Part shown: positions 25,496 through 34,286 of the stretch, one piece after another
How the letters are laid out: the number at the start of each line of letters is the position of its first letter
Position numbering within the stretch: position 1 is the first letter of the stretch
From: DASYTH01 sp035762905
GTDB taxonomy: Bacteria > Actinomycetota > Actinomycetes > Mycobacteriales > Pseudonocardiaceae
Direction: 5' to 3'
Length of the DNA stretch: 64,000 nucleotides
Assembly (NCBI RefSeq): GCF_035762905.1
Contig: NZ_DASUCC010000070.1
Coordinates: forward strand, 1-64,000
The notes under the pieces: model-generated
Seen by the model: the letters and a program-made list of their open reading frames with translations, nothing else
Database searches by the model: none
Told to the model about the DNA's origin: nothing
Made by a program: the position numbers and the translations under genes

Positions 25496-26304
25496 CCCGT
25501 GGGCTCACCTCGGTGCTGCACCGCTGGGTGGCACTTGTCGGGCTGCTGCTCGTCTGGCAGTTCGGCGCCTGGGCCGCCGACACCCCGTTCTTCCCGCCGC
25601 CGACCGAGATCGCGCAGGCCGGCTGGCAGCTGCTGTTCACCGGGCCGCCCACCCAGCTCTACCTGACCAACACCTGGTTCGACGACATCCTGCCGAGCCT
25701 GGCAAGGGCGCTCGGCGGCTGGGCCCTCGCCGCGGTCATCGGCATCGCGGTGGGCACCGCGCTCGGCCGCTCGCGCACCGGGATGGACTACGTGGGGCCG
25801 CTGTTCGGGTTCATCCGGGCGATCCCGCCGGTGACCCTGATTCCGATCTTCCTGGTGCTGTTCGGCCTGTACACCGAGATGAAGCTGGCCACGATCCTGG
25901 CCGGCACGGTGTGGCCGGTGCTGATGAACACCGTCGACGGGGTCCGGTCGGTCGACCCGCTGCAGGCCGAGACCGCCCGCGCGTTCCGCACCCCGCGACA
26001 CCGCTGGATCACCATGGTCGTGTTGCCCGCCGCCCTGCCGAAGATCTTCGCCGGACTGCGGTTGAGTCTTTCCATCGCGCTGCTGCTCATGGTTGTCTCA
26101 GAGCTGGTAGGACGCACCAGTGGCCTGGGCTACCAGCTGATCTACGCGCAGCGTCAGTTCGATTTCACGATCATGTGGGCGTGGATCGTGATTCTCGGCA
26201 TCCTGGGCTTCGTGCTGAACTCGCTGCTGCTCGTCGTCGAGCGCCGGGTCCTGGCCTGGCAGCCCAGCCGGCACACCGAACGCGCCCTGCAGACAGGAGG
26301 ATGA
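25492..26304 (+). CDS. ABC transporter permease (SsuC/TauC type), subunit 2
   Basis: 270 aa, six membrane segments and its own EAA loop (SVDPLQAETARAFRTPRHRWITMVVLPAALPKIFAGLRL). The ATG at 25492 has GGGGAG upstream and overlaps the first permease (ATGA); an upstream in-frame GTG lacks a site. It pairs with subunit 1. Its C-terminus ends 2 nt before the ATPase start, so the entire transporter is one translationally coupled operon. Confidence 0.9.
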   Translation: MTRGLTSVLHRWVALVGLLLVWQFGAWAADTPFFPPPTEIAQAGWQLLFTGPPTQLYLTNTWFDDILPSLARALGGWALAAVIGIAVGTALGRSRTGMDYVGPLFGFIRAIPPVTLIPIFLVLFGLYTEMKLATILAGTVWPVLMNTVDGVRSVDPLQAETARAFRTPRHRWITMVVLPAALPKIFAGLRLSLSIALLLMVVSELVGRTSGLGYQLIYAQRQFDFTIMWAWIVILGILGFVLNSLLLVVERRVLAWQPSRHTERALQTGG

Positions 26305-26305
26305 C

Positions 26306-27175
26306 ATGCCGACCATGCTGGAGGTGAGCGAACTCGTTCACCGGTACGGCACAGGTCCGGCCGCGCACGTCGCCGTGAACCATCTGACGTTCACCGTGGA
26401 GGCCGGGCAACTCGCGTGCATCGTGGGCCCGTCCGGATGCGGCAAGTCGACCCTGCTGCGGTGCATCGCCGGCCTGCTCACGCCGAGCGGCGGATCGGTC
26501 CGGCTGCACGGCGACCCGGTGCGCGGCGTCCCCAAGGATCTGGCCGTGGTGTTCCAGGACTACAGCCGCTCGCTGTTCCCGTGGCTGTCGGTGCGGCGCA
26601 ACGTGGAGTTCCCGCTGCGCGGCCGGGTGTCGTCCCGGTCGAAGCGGCGGGCGCTGGCCGGCGAGGCACTGGACTGGGTCGGGCTGCACGACGTCGGCCA
26701 CAAGTACCCGTGGCAGCTCTCCGGCGGCATGCAGCAGCGGGTGTCCATCGCCCGGGCGCTGGCCTGCAAGCCGGCGCTGCTGCTGATGGACGAGCCGTTC
26801 GCCTCGGTGGACGCGCAGACCCGGGCCGAGCTCGAGGACCTGCTGCTGCGGGTGCGGCGCGAGCAGAACAGCACCGTGCTGCTGGTCACCCACGACATCG
26901 ACGAGAGCGTCTACCTCGGCGACCGGGTGCTGGTGCTGTCCCGCTCCCCCGCGACCATCGTCGAGGACCTGACCGTCGGGCTGCCCGCCGACCGGGACCA
27001 GATCACCACCCGCGGCTCGGCCCGGTTCGTCGAGTTGCGCACCGAGATCGCCCGCCTGCTGCACAACACCCCGGTGCCCGGCGACCTTCGGCCCGAACCT
27101 TCCGAGACCGCCGCCGAGCGCTTCCTGCGGGCCGAGCGCGCCGAGAAGGCGGTCACCCGCGAAGTGCACCGCTGA
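26306..27175 (+). CDS. ABC transporter ATP-binding protein (SsuB/TauB type)
   Basis: 289 aa. Walker A GPSGCGKST (about 41-49), Q-loop VFQDYSRSLFPW, signature LSGGMQQRV, Walker B LLLMDEPFASVD, and switch His in VTHDIDES. The Q-loop/DESVYLGDRV pattern is that of the nitrate/sulfonate/taurine importers. It carries a roughly 40-aa C-terminal helical tail. AGGAGG lies just upstream. The stop codon is inside a palindrome shared with the convergent decarboxylase gene. Confidence 0.93.
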   Translation: MPTMLEVSELVHRYGTGPAAHVAVNHLTFTVEAGQLACIVGPSGCGKSTLLRCIAGLLTPSGGSVRLHGDPVRGVPKDLAVVFQDYSRSLFPWLSVRRNVEFPLRGRVSSRSKRRALAGEALDWVGLHDVGHKYPWQLSGGMQQRVSIARALACKPALLLMDEPFASVDAQTRAELEDLLLRVRREQNSTVLLVTHDIDESVYLGDRVLVLSRSPATIVEDLTVGLPADRDQITTRGSARFVELRTEIARLLHNTPVPGDLRPEPSETAAERFLRAERAEKAVTREVHR

Positions 27176-27189
27176 GCCTTCCGGCTCAG
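27172..27189. terminator. Palindrome at the convergent stop codons (likely bidirectional terminator)
   Basis: CTGAGCC-TTCC-GGCTCAG, a perfect 7-bp stem with a 4-nt loop, extended outside by an imperfect GCACCGCTG/CAGCGGGTGC pairing. The TGA stop of the ATP-binding gene and the TGA of the opposite-strand decarboxylase lie in the two arms. There is no T tract, so efficiency is uncertain. Confidence 0.55.
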
Positions 27190-28769
27190 TACAGCGGGTG
27201 CGGGTCCGGGTCGACCCGGACGTGCAGCAGCGTCGGGCGGTCGTCGGCGAGTGCCTTGGCCAGCGCGGCGCGCAGCTCGTCCGGGTGCTCGACGTAGTGC
27301 GTCGCGCAGCCCATCCCGGCCGCCAGCGCCACGAAGTCGATGCCGCCCAGCTCGACCCCGGGCATCTTGGCGCCGCCGTCCGACTCGGCCAGGATGCGCA
27401 CCGCCGCGTACTGCGCGTTGTCCAGGATCACGAACGTGACCGGCACGTTCTCCCGCGCCGCGGTCCACAGCGCCTGGATGCCGTACATGCTGGAGCCGTC
27501 GCCGAGCACCGCCACCACCCGCCGGTCCGGGCAGCCGAGCGCGGCGCCGACCGCCGCCGGCAGGCCGTAGCCGAGGGTGCCGCTCGCCGTGCTGAGCAGG
27601 CCGGTGCGGGTGGCCCGGACCGGCAGGTGCGCCCGGCGCACGTTGAGGTGGCTGGGCACCTCCTCGACCAGGATCGCGTCCCGGGGCAGCTGCTCGGCCA
27701 GCTCGGCGAACACGTAGCTGACCGGAAGCGGCGAACGCCCCGGCGGCCGCGGCGGGCGGGCCATCGGCGGCGGAGCGGCCCGGTCGGCCGGCGCCACCGC
27801 GGCGGTGAGCGCGCGCACCGCGGCCCGCACCGTGGCCCGGATCCCGACGCCGGTCTGGGCTCTGGCCAGCAGTTGCTCGTCCTCGCTGATCAGGTACAGC
27901 GGCGGCAGCGGCACCGGGTTCCTGCCGCGGAACACGTGATAGGTGAACACCGGCGCACCGAGCACCAGCACCAGGTCGTGGCCGGCGAGCGCCTCGGCCG
28001 TTGCCCGCTCCTCGGGCTGCAGAAACCCCTGGAACAGCGGGTGATCCTCGGGGAACGAGGACCGCGGCGACATCGGGCTGGCCCACACGCCGGCCCGGCA
28101 CCGCTGCGCCAGCGCCACCACGTCGGGCACCGCGCCGTCGCCGTCCACCGCCGGTCCCACCACGATCGCCGGCCGGGCGCTCGCGTCCAGCGCGGCGACC
28201 AACTCGGCCAGCGCGTCGGGATCCGGTGCGTAGCCACCGATCCGCGGTCGCACCGGCAGTGGATCGGCCGGCGCGTCCCAGTCGTCGGCCGGCACCGACA
28301 CGAACGTCGGACCGTACGGCGGCTGGGTGGACACGTGGTAGGCGCGGGCGATCGCGGCCGGCACGTCGGCGGCCCTTGCCGGCTCGCAGCTCCACTTCAC
28401 GTACGGCCGGGGGAACAGCGCCGCGTCGTCCGCGGCCAGGAACGCCTCGCCCGGCTGCAGCAGCGAGCGCACCTGCTGCCCGGCGACCACGATCATCGGC
28501 GTGCGGTGCCGGTAGGCGGTGTACACGTGCCCGAGGCCGTGCCCGACACCGCCGGCCGAGTGCAGGTTGACCAGCACCGCCTTCCCGCTGACCTGTGCGT
28601 AGGCGTCGGCCATGGCCACCGCGACCGACTCCTGCAACCCGAGGACGTAGCGGAAGTCCTCCGGGAAGTCGCGTAAGAACCCGATCTCGGTGGTGCCCGG
28701 GTTGCCGAAAACCGTGGTGAGGTCGAGCCGGCGCAACAGATCCCTGGTGACATCCCGAACGGTGCTCAC
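27186..28769 (-). CDS. Thiamine-diphosphate decarboxylase, benzoylformate-decarboxylase-like
   Basis: 527 aa with the three-domain ThDP architecture. The N-terminal Pyr domain has FGNPGTTE and the catalytic Glu in LGLQESVAVAMADAYAQ. The central TPP_enzyme_M domain follows. The C-terminal PP domain carries the cofactor motif GDGSSMYGIQALWTAARENVP plus LDN (GDG-x about 25-N). Length and FGNPGTTE match benzoylformate decarboxylase (MdlC); relatives include oxalyl-CoA and phenylpyruvate decarboxylases, so the keto-acid substrate is uncertain. GTG at 28769 with a TAGCTT -10-like box 7 nt upstream, possibly leaderless. It is convergent with the ABC importer, which may feed it. Confidence 0.85.
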   Translation of the reverse strand: MSTVRDVTRDLLRRLDLTTVFGNPGTTEIGFLRDFPEDFRYVLGLQESVAVAMADAYAQVSGKAVLVNLHSAGGVGHGLGHVYTAYRHRTPMIVVAGQQVRSLLQPGEAFLAADDAALFPRPYVKWSCEPARAADVPAAIARAYHVSTQPPYGPTFVSVPADDWDAPADPLPVRPRIGGYAPDPDALAELVAALDASARPAIVVGPAVDGDGAVPDVVALAQRCRAGVWASPMSPRSSFPEDHPLFQGFLQPEERATAEALAGHDLVLVLGAPVFTYHVFRGRNPVPLPPLYLISEDEQLLARAQTGVGIRATVRAAVRALTAAVAPADRAAPPPMARPPRPPGRSPLPVSYVFAELAEQLPRDAILVEEVPSHLNVRRAHLPVRATRTGLLSTASGTLGYGLPAAVGAALGCPDRRVVAVLGDGSSMYGIQALWTAARENVPVTFVILDNAQYAAVRILAESDGGAKMPGVELGGIDFVALAAGMGCATHYVEHPDELRAALAKALADDRPTLLHVRVDPDPHPLY

Positions 28770-28788
28770 CGCCCCGAAGCTACCGGAC

Positions 28789-29610
28789 TTACGGCTTGCC
28801 GAGGCAGTACGTGGTGGGCGGCTCCGGGTAGACCAGCGGCACGTTTCCTTCCACGCAGGCCGCTTCGTCGGCCTTGTCGGTGACGACCTTGGTGATCTTG
28901 ATGACGTCACCGGCGCAGTCCGCGTGGGCCCGCGTCGCCGGGTCCTCCAGATTGACGATGCAGTGGCCCTCCTGGGCGTAGAGCATCAGGCACAGCGCGA
29001 AGTCCTGGCCCCGGCCGGTCTGCTGGTACTTCTCGTAGGCATTCGCGTCCGGGCACTCGTCGGTGTCGTTGTCCAGCTTCTTGGCGACCTTGAACACCGC
29101 GGCCGGGTCGGCGCAGTCGATCTTTTCGACGTTGGCGTCGGTGGTGGAGGCGGACAGCACCTTGATGCAGTCGCCGGTCTGGGCCTGGCTCGCGCTGTTG
29201 CGGTTGAAGTAGAAGTACGCCGCGGCGCCGCCGGCGACCAGGACGACCGTCGCGATGATCGCGATCAGGCGCTGCTTCGGCGAGCGCCGTGCCGGCCCGG
29301 CGGGCGACGGAGCGGGGAAGTCGTCCCCGGACGACGCCGGCTGCTGGCCGAACGGCGGCGGCGGTGGGGGCGGCGGTGCCTGCTGGCCGTACGGCTGCTG
29401 GCCATAGGCCGGCTGGCCGCCGTACTGCTGCTGGCCGCCGAATTGTTGCTGGCCGCCGTATTGCTGCTGGCCGTAGGGCGGCGGCTGCTGACCGCGCTGC
29501 GGCTGCCCGTAGGGCAGCGGTTCGCCATAGGGCGGGGAGGGTGGCCGGTTGCCACCGGGCGGCGCGCCATAGGGACCCGGTTGTCTGGGCGGGTAGGGGG
29601 GATGGCTCAT
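28789..29610 (-). CDS. LppU/SCO3897-like membrane-anchored protein
   Basis: 273 aa. The first 105 residues are an extremely Pro/Gln/Gly/Tyr-rich repeat region (QQYGGQQQFGGQQQYGGQ, polyproline run) predicted disordered and cytoplasmic. One transmembrane helix follows (about 113-133), then an extracytoplasmic domain with six to seven cysteines (TGDCIKVL ... IDCADPA ... CPDANAYEKY ... LCLMLY ... HCIVNL ... YCLGKP) as in LppU/SCO3897 proteins. Function of the family is unknown. It is divergent from the XPB helicase gene (97 nt between starts) and ends 19 nt before the decarboxylase start. Confidence 0.8.
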   Translation of the reverse strand: MSHPPYPPRQPGPYGAPPGGNRPPSPPYGEPLPYGQPQRGQQPPPYGQQQYGGQQQFGGQQQYGGQPAYGQQPYGQQAPPPPPPPPFGQQPASSGDDFPAPSPAGPARRSPKQRLIAIIATVVLVAGGAAAYFYFNRNSASQAQTGDCIKVLSASTTDANVEKIDCADPAAVFKVAKKLDNDTDECPDANAYEKYQQTGRGQDFALCLMLYAQEGHCIVNLEDPATRAHADCAGDVIKITKVVTDKADEAACVEGNVPLVYPEPPTTYCLGKP

Positions 29611-29707
29611 CGGGGCACCTTCGTCGCGGTGATCTGGTGGCGACGCAATTTAGCGCGTGCACCCTGCGGTCCGTACGCCTGTTGGGTGAAATGGGAGACT
29701 GAAGTAC

Positions 29708-31354
29708 GTGACCGGCCCGCTGATCGTGCAATCCGACAAGACCTTGCTGCTCGAGGTCGACCACCCGGCGTCCGAGGACGCGCGGATCGCGATCGCCCCG
29801 TTCGCCGAGTTGGAGCGGGCGCCGGAGCACGTGCACACCTACCGGATCACCCCGCTGGCGTTGTGGAACGCCCGCGCCGCCGGGCACGACGCCGAGCAGG
29901 TGGTGGACGCGCTGTCCCGGTACTCCCGCTACCCGGTGCCGCAGCCGCTGCTGATCGACGTGGTCGACACGATGGGTCGGTTCGGCCGGCTGAGCCTGGT
30001 CAACCACCCCGCGCACGGCCTGGTGATGTCGACGGTGGACCGGGCGGTGCTGGAAGAGGTCCTGCGGCACCGGAAGATCAGCCCGATGCTCGGGGAACGG
30101 ATCGACCCGGACACCGTCCTGGTGCACCCCAGCGAGCGCGGCCGGCTCAAGCAGCTGCTGCTCAAGATCGGCTGGCCGGCCGAGGATCTGGCCGGGTACG
30201 TCGACGGCGAGCACCATCCGATCGCGCTGCGCGAGGACGGCTGGACGCTGCGCGACTACCAGCGGCAGGCCGCGGCCGCGTTCTGGGCCGGTGGCTCTGG
30301 CGTGGTGGTGCTGCCGTGCGGGGCCGGCAAGACGCTGGTCGGCGCTGCGGCGATGGCGCAGGCACAGGCCACCACGCTGATCCTGGTGACCAACACGGTC
30401 GCCGGCCGGCAGTGGAAGCGCGAGCTGATCGCCCGCACCTCGCTGACCGAGGAGGAGATCGGCGAGTATTCCGGTGAGCGCAAGGAGATTCGGCCGGTCA
30501 CCATCGCCACCTACCAGGTGATGACCCGGCGGACCAAGGGCGAGTACCGGCACCTCGAGCTGTTCGACTCCCGGGACTGGGGCCTGGTCGTCTACGACGA
30601 GGTGCACCTGCTGCCGGCGCCGGTGTTCCGGATGACCGCCGACCTGCAGTCCCGCCGCCGGCTCGGCCTGACCGCCACCCTGGTCCGCGAGGACGGCCGG
30701 GAGGGCGACGTGTTCTCGCTGATCGGGCCGAAGCGCTATGACGTCCCGTGGCGCGACATCGAGCAGCAGGGCTGGATCGCGCCGGCCTCCTGCACCGAGG
30801 TCCGGGTCACCCTCACCGACAACGAGCGGCTCACCTACGCCACCGCCGAGCCGGACGAGAAATACCGGCTCTGCTCGACCGTCGCCACCAAGCTCCCGGT
30901 CGTGCAGCGCATCCTCGAGCGCCACCCGGACGCGCCGACCCTGGTGATCGGTGCCTACCTCGACCAGCTCGACGAGCTCGGCGCCCTGCTCGACGTCCCG
31001 ATCATCCAGGGCTCCACCAAGGTCGCCGAACGCGAAGCCCTTTTCGACGCCTTCCGCCGGGGCGAGCAGCGCGTCCTGGTCGTCTCCAAGGTCGCCAACT
31101 TCTCCGTCGACCTCCCGGAAGCCTCCGTCGCCGTCCAGGTCTCCGGCACCTTCGGCTCCCGCCAGGAGGAGGCCCAACGCCTCGGCCGCCTGCTCCGCCC
31201 CAAGGGCGACGGCCGCCAGGCCCACTTCTACTCGGTGGTCTCCCGCGACACTCTGGACACCGAATACGCCGCCCACCGCCAGCGCTTCCTCGCCGAACAG
31301 GGCTACGCCTACACCATCATCGACGCCGATGCGCTGCCGCCTCTCCGCGATTAA
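29708..31354 (+). CDS. xpb: XPB/ERCC3-type DNA repair helicase
   Basis: 548 aa SF2 helicase. N-terminal damage-recognition-like region (about 1-170), then RecA1 with Walker A LPCGAGKT (about 203-210), DEVH box (Walker B DEVHLLPA), motif III LTATLVRED with the RED element, and RecA2 with VVSKVANFSVDLPEA and the QRLGRLLRPK motif VI. It ends with the FYSVVSRDT segment typical of bacterial XPB. It unwinds DNA 3' to 5' in repair or transcription-linked processes; the mycobacterial homologue (Rv0861c, ercc3) is biochemically a helicase. GTG start. The functional neighbour, the helicase-associated WYL protein, lies at 15887. Confidence 0.95.
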   Translation: MTGPLIVQSDKTLLLEVDHPASEDARIAIAPFAELERAPEHVHTYRITPLALWNARAAGHDAEQVVDALSRYSRYPVPQPLLIDVVDTMGRFGRLSLVNHPAHGLVMSTVDRAVLEEVLRHRKISPMLGERIDPDTVLVHPSERGRLKQLLLKIGWPAEDLAGYVDGEHHPIALREDGWTLRDYQRQAAAAFWAGGSGVVVLPCGAGKTLVGAAAMAQAQATTLILVTNTVAGRQWKRELIARTSLTEEEIGEYSGERKEIRPVTIATYQVMTRRTKGEYRHLELFDSRDWGLVVYDEVHLLPAPVFRMTADLQSRRRLGLTATLVREDGREGDVFSLIGPKRYDVPWRDIEQQGWIAPASCTEVRVTLTDNERLTYATAEPDEKYRLCSTVATKLPVVQRILERHPDAPTLVIGAYLDQLDELGALLDVPIIQGSTKVAEREALFDAFRRGEQRVLVVSKVANFSVDLPEASVAVQVSGTFGSRQEEAQRLGRLLRPKGDGRQAHFYSVVSRDTLDTEYAAHRQRFLAEQGYAYTIIDADALPPLRD

Positions 31355-31512
31355 CTCTGCCGCCTCTCCGGGTTTTACTGCTGTCGTTGCGTTCCGGCCG
31401 GTGGTGCGGTCGACGGGTTGAGTGTGGCTGGGTGCCGTCACGGTGCCCCTGAGGTTGCGTTGGTTGGGGCGAGACTTCCCCGATGACCACGGGACAGACC
31501 CGGTGTTGCGCG

Positions 31513-32640
31513 TCAGGGGCGGGTGAGGCCGGCGGAGGCGGCGCCGGCGCTGGTGATGATCTGGTCGGTGCGGGTGAGGGCCTGCGTTTTGCGCGTGGGG
31601 TCGACGGTGGGGTCGGTGGTGAGGTCGCGTAAGCGGATCGGCGGGCCGAGGTCGATCAGGGTGGGGATGTACTCGGCCTTCCGCACGTGCCAGCCGCTGG
31701 CGGTCTTGGTGAACTCGAACCGGGCGATGGCGCCCTCTTCGGTGGTGCCTCGGGGTTCGGCGTGCCGGGCGACCTGGTTGCCGAGGCCGTAGGCGACCCA
31801 CTTGCCGTTGATGTTCTCGAACGGCTGCACGACGTGGGCGTGGTGGCCGACGATCAGGTCGACGGCCGGGTCGGCGAGCAGTGTCCGGGCGATCCGGCGC
31901 TGGTCGGCGGTGGGCTCGTGGCGGTCCTCGATCCCCCAGTGCAGGCTGACGATCACCACCTCGGCGCCCGCGGTGCGGGCGGCCCGCGCGGCGGCCAGCA
32001 CCGTCGCGGGGTCCAGGCGGTTGCCCAGCCAGGGGGAATCCGCGGGCAGGGTGGTGCCGGCGTTGAAGCCGAACGTGTAGGAGAGCTGGGCCACCCGGAC
32101 GCCGCGGGCCTGGAGCACGACCGGGGCGGCGGCCTCGGCGGCCGAGCGGGCCGAGCCCGTGTGCCGGATGCCGGCGGCGTCCAGGATGTCCAGGGTGCTG
32201 GTGACCCCGGCGGGGCCCTGGTCGAGGGTGTGGTTGGAGGCCGTCGAGCAGGTGTCGTAGCCGGTGGCGGCCAGACCGGCGGCCACCTCGGGCGGCGCCG
32301 AGAACAGGGGGTAGCCGCGGAACGGGCCGCCCGGACCCGCGAGCGGCACCTCGAGGTGGCAGATGGCGAGATCGGCGCCCTCGATCACCGGACGGACCCC
32401 GGCGAACAGCGCCGTGTAGTCCCGCCGGCCGTTGCCGTCCCGGCTCGCCTGGTCGGTGAGCGCGGGATGGATCAGGACGTCGCCTGCGGCCACGACGGTG
32501 AAATCCGGTTCGGGCGCGGCCGGGGACGGCGCCGGCGCGGACGGCGCGGACGGCCTGAGCGGAACGCCCGGCACGGTGGTGCCGCAGGCGCACAGCACGA
32601 CGGCGATGACGACGAGCAGGGACACACACCGCACGGGCAC
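31513..32640 (-). CDS. CapA-family (poly-gamma-glutamate-synthesis-type) metallophosphatase-fold lipoprotein
   Basis: 375 aa. N-terminal hydrophobic signal ending VVLCACGTT, probable lipoprotein, then a Pro/Ala linker. The PGA_cap domain has GDVLIHP (motif I), ICHLEVPL (NxE variant), TASNHTLDQG, VSLHWGIED and VGHHAHVVQPFE, the complete CapA metal-site set. Such secreted enzymes are linked to capsule or surface polymer metabolism, but many actinobacterial members are unattached to cap operons, as here. Start chosen at GTG 32640; nearby GTGs at 32634 and 32625 are alternatives, and none has a strong site. Confidence 0.87.
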   Translation of the reverse strand: MPVRCVSLLVVIAVVLCACGTTVPGVPLRPSAPSAPAPSPAAPEPDFTVVAAGDVLIHPALTDQASRDGNGRRDYTALFAGVRPVIEGADLAICHLEVPLAGPGGPFRGYPLFSAPPEVAAGLAATGYDTCSTASNHTLDQGPAGVTSTLDILDAAGIRHTGSARSAAEAAAPVVLQARGVRVAQLSYTFGFNAGTTLPADSPWLGNRLDPATVLAAARAARTAGAEVVIVSLHWGIEDRHEPTADQRRIARTLLADPAVDLIVGHHAHVVQPFENINGKWVAYGLGNQVARHAEPRGTTEEGAIARFEFTKTASGWHVRKAEYIPTLIDLGPPIRLRDLTTDPTVDPTRKTQALTRTDQIITSAGAASAGLTRP

Positions 32641-32674
32641 CCCAACGGCGGTCGTGATGATCAGTCGGTGCAGG

Positions 32675-33349
32675 CTAGCGCGAAAGCCGCCGGACGGCCA
32701 GGATCGCCAGCACCACAAGGAGAACCGCGACCAGCGGGGCGACCCGCTTGGCCACCGACGGGCCGGCGTAGGAGAGCAGGTCGATCGGCTCGGACTCCGG
32801 TTCGGGCACCGCCTCGAGCTTGGGTTTGGCCGGCGTCTGGGCCGGCGGGCCGGTCGAGTCCTCGGCCGGCTCCTCGACCACGGCGAGCTTCGGCGAGTCC
32901 TCGGCGGCCGGGGCCAGCTTGGCGGACAGGCAGGTGGCGAACGAGTCCAGGATCTTGCCGCCCACCTCGGTGATCATTCCGCGGCCGAACTGCGCCGGCT
33001 TGCCGGTGATGGTCAGGTCGGTGGTCACCGCGCCGATCGTGTCCGAGCCGTCCGCGCGCAGCGTCACGGTGACCGTGGCGGAGGCTTGGCCGTTGCCCCG
33101 GGAGTCCTTGCCGGCCGCCTTCATCACCACCCGGCGGGCCTGCTCGTCGGTCTCCAGGAACTCACCGGATCCCTTGTACAGCAACGAGATCGGCCCGAGC
33201 TTCACCTTAACGGTGCCGCTGAAGTTGGCTCCGTCGACCTCGGTGAGGGTGGCGCCGGGCATGCATGGCGCGACGCGCTCTGGGTCGAGCACCGCCTGCC
33301 ACACGGTGTCCAGATCCGCCGGGACCCTGAACGTGTGCTCCAACTTCAC
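32675..33349 (-). CDS. CoxG-like SRPBCC protein with C-terminal membrane anchor
   Basis: 224 aa. Residues 1-150 form the CoxG/SRPBCC lipid-pocket fold (FRVPADLDTVWQAVLDPERVAPCMPGATL is the family's hallmark start), followed by a Pro/Glu-rich linker and a single transmembrane helix (about 200-220) with a basic end. CoxG recruits CO dehydrogenase to the membrane in carboxydotrophs. It lies 82 nt downstream of the coxM gene in the same direction, consistent with membrane attachment of the encoded CODH-like enzyme. Confidence 0.9.
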   Translation of the reverse strand: MKLEHTFRVPADLDTVWQAVLDPERVAPCMPGATLTEVDGANFSGTVKVKLGPISLLYKGSGEFLETDEQARRVVMKAAGKDSRGNGQASATVTVTLRADGSDTIGAVTTDLTITGKPAQFGRGMITEVGGKILDSFATCLSAKLAPAAEDSPKLAVVEEPAEDSTGPPAQTPAKPKLEAVPEPESEPIDLLSYAGPSVAKRVAPLVAVLLVVLAILAVRRLSR

Positions 33350-33431
33350 GGCCGGTCAACCCCTTCCGCCGGGAGCGCAACATGCCGCGCGGACAGCGAC
33401 GGCACGTTGCGCTCCAACCGATCCACTGAAT

Positions 33432-34286
33432 CTACGCCCCGGCCGCCGCCGCCACAGCCCGGCCGGTGAGCACCCTGGCCAGGTGCTGCCGGTAGGCCAC
33501 GTCGGCGTTTCCGTCGGCCGTCGGGCTGGTGCCCTCGGCGGCCAGCTCGGCGGCGGCCCGGATCGTCTCGGCGGTGGCCGGCGCCCCGACCAGCGCCTGC
33601 TCCACCGCACCGGCCCGCACCGGGGTGGCGGCCATGTTCGTCAACGCCACCCTGGCCTCGGCGATCGTGCCGCCGTCGGTGCGCAGCGCCGCCGCGACAC
33701 CGACCATCGACCAGGCCTGTGCCACCCGGTTGAACTTCTCGTAGTGCGCGGTCCACCCGGTGTACTTCGGCACCCGCACCTCGACCAGGATCTCGCCCGG
33801 CTGCAGCGCGGTGGTGAAGAAGTCGACGAAGAACTCGGCGGCCGGCACCGTACGCCTTCCGTCCGGCCCGGCCAGCACGAACTCGGCATCCAGCGCGAGC
33901 ACCGGCGCGGGCAGGTCCCCGGCCGGGTCCGCGTGCGCCAGTGACCCGCCGAACGTGCCCCGGTGCCGGATCTGCGGGTCGGCCACCGTGTCGGTGGTCA
34001 GGCCGATCAGCAGCGCGTGCTCCCGCACCAGCGGGTCACGCTGCACCTCGTAGTGCGTGGTCATCGCCCCGATCACCAGGGCGGCACCGTCCTCCCGGAC
34101 GCCGCGCAGCTCCGCGATCTTGCCGAGGTCGACCAGTGTGGACGGTGCGGCCAGCCGCATCCGCAACACCGGCAGCAGGCTCTGCCCGCCGGCCAGCACC
34201 TTGGCGTCCTCGCCGGCCTCGGCGAGCGCGCGCACCGCGTCGTCCACAGTTTCCGGTGCGACGTAGTCGAATGCCGCTGGAATCAC
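33432..34286 (-). CDS. coxM: CO-dehydrogenase-like medium subunit (FAD-binding)
   Basis: 284 aa, FAD subunit of the xanthine-oxidase family. The FAD motifs AGGQSLLPVLRMRLA (about 32-46) and RGTFGGSLAHADPAGDLPA (about 107-125) are intact, followed by the CO_deh_flav_C domain. It passes electrons from the iron-sulfur subunit to the acceptor. ATG overlaps the coxL stop (ATGA), so it is the third gene of coxS-coxL-coxM. Confidence 0.95.
   Translation of the reverse strand: MIPAAFDYVAPETVDDAVRALAEAGEDAKVLAGGQSLLPVLRMRLAAPSTLVDLGKIAELRGVREDGAALVIGAMTTHYEVQRDPLVREHALLIGLTTDTVADPQIRHRGTFGGSLAHADPAGDLPAPVLALDAEFVLAGPDGRRTVPAAEFFVDFFTTALQPGEILVEVRVPKYTGWTAHYEKFNRVAQAWSMVGVAAALRTDGGTIAEARVALTNMAATPVRAGAVEQALVGAPATAETIRAAAELAAEGTSPTADGNADVAYRQHLARVLTGRAVAAAAGA

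Noticed and set aside
29250..29610. Tandem repeat/CRISPR-like pattern
   Set aside because: The repetition is the codon-level QQYGGQ repeat of the LppU-like protein; there are no spacers.
28907..32629. A 1240-codon open frame on the minus strand
   Set aside because: It is a high-GC artefact antisense to the XPB gene and out of frame with CapA and LppU; composition is Arg/Gly/His-rich without domains.
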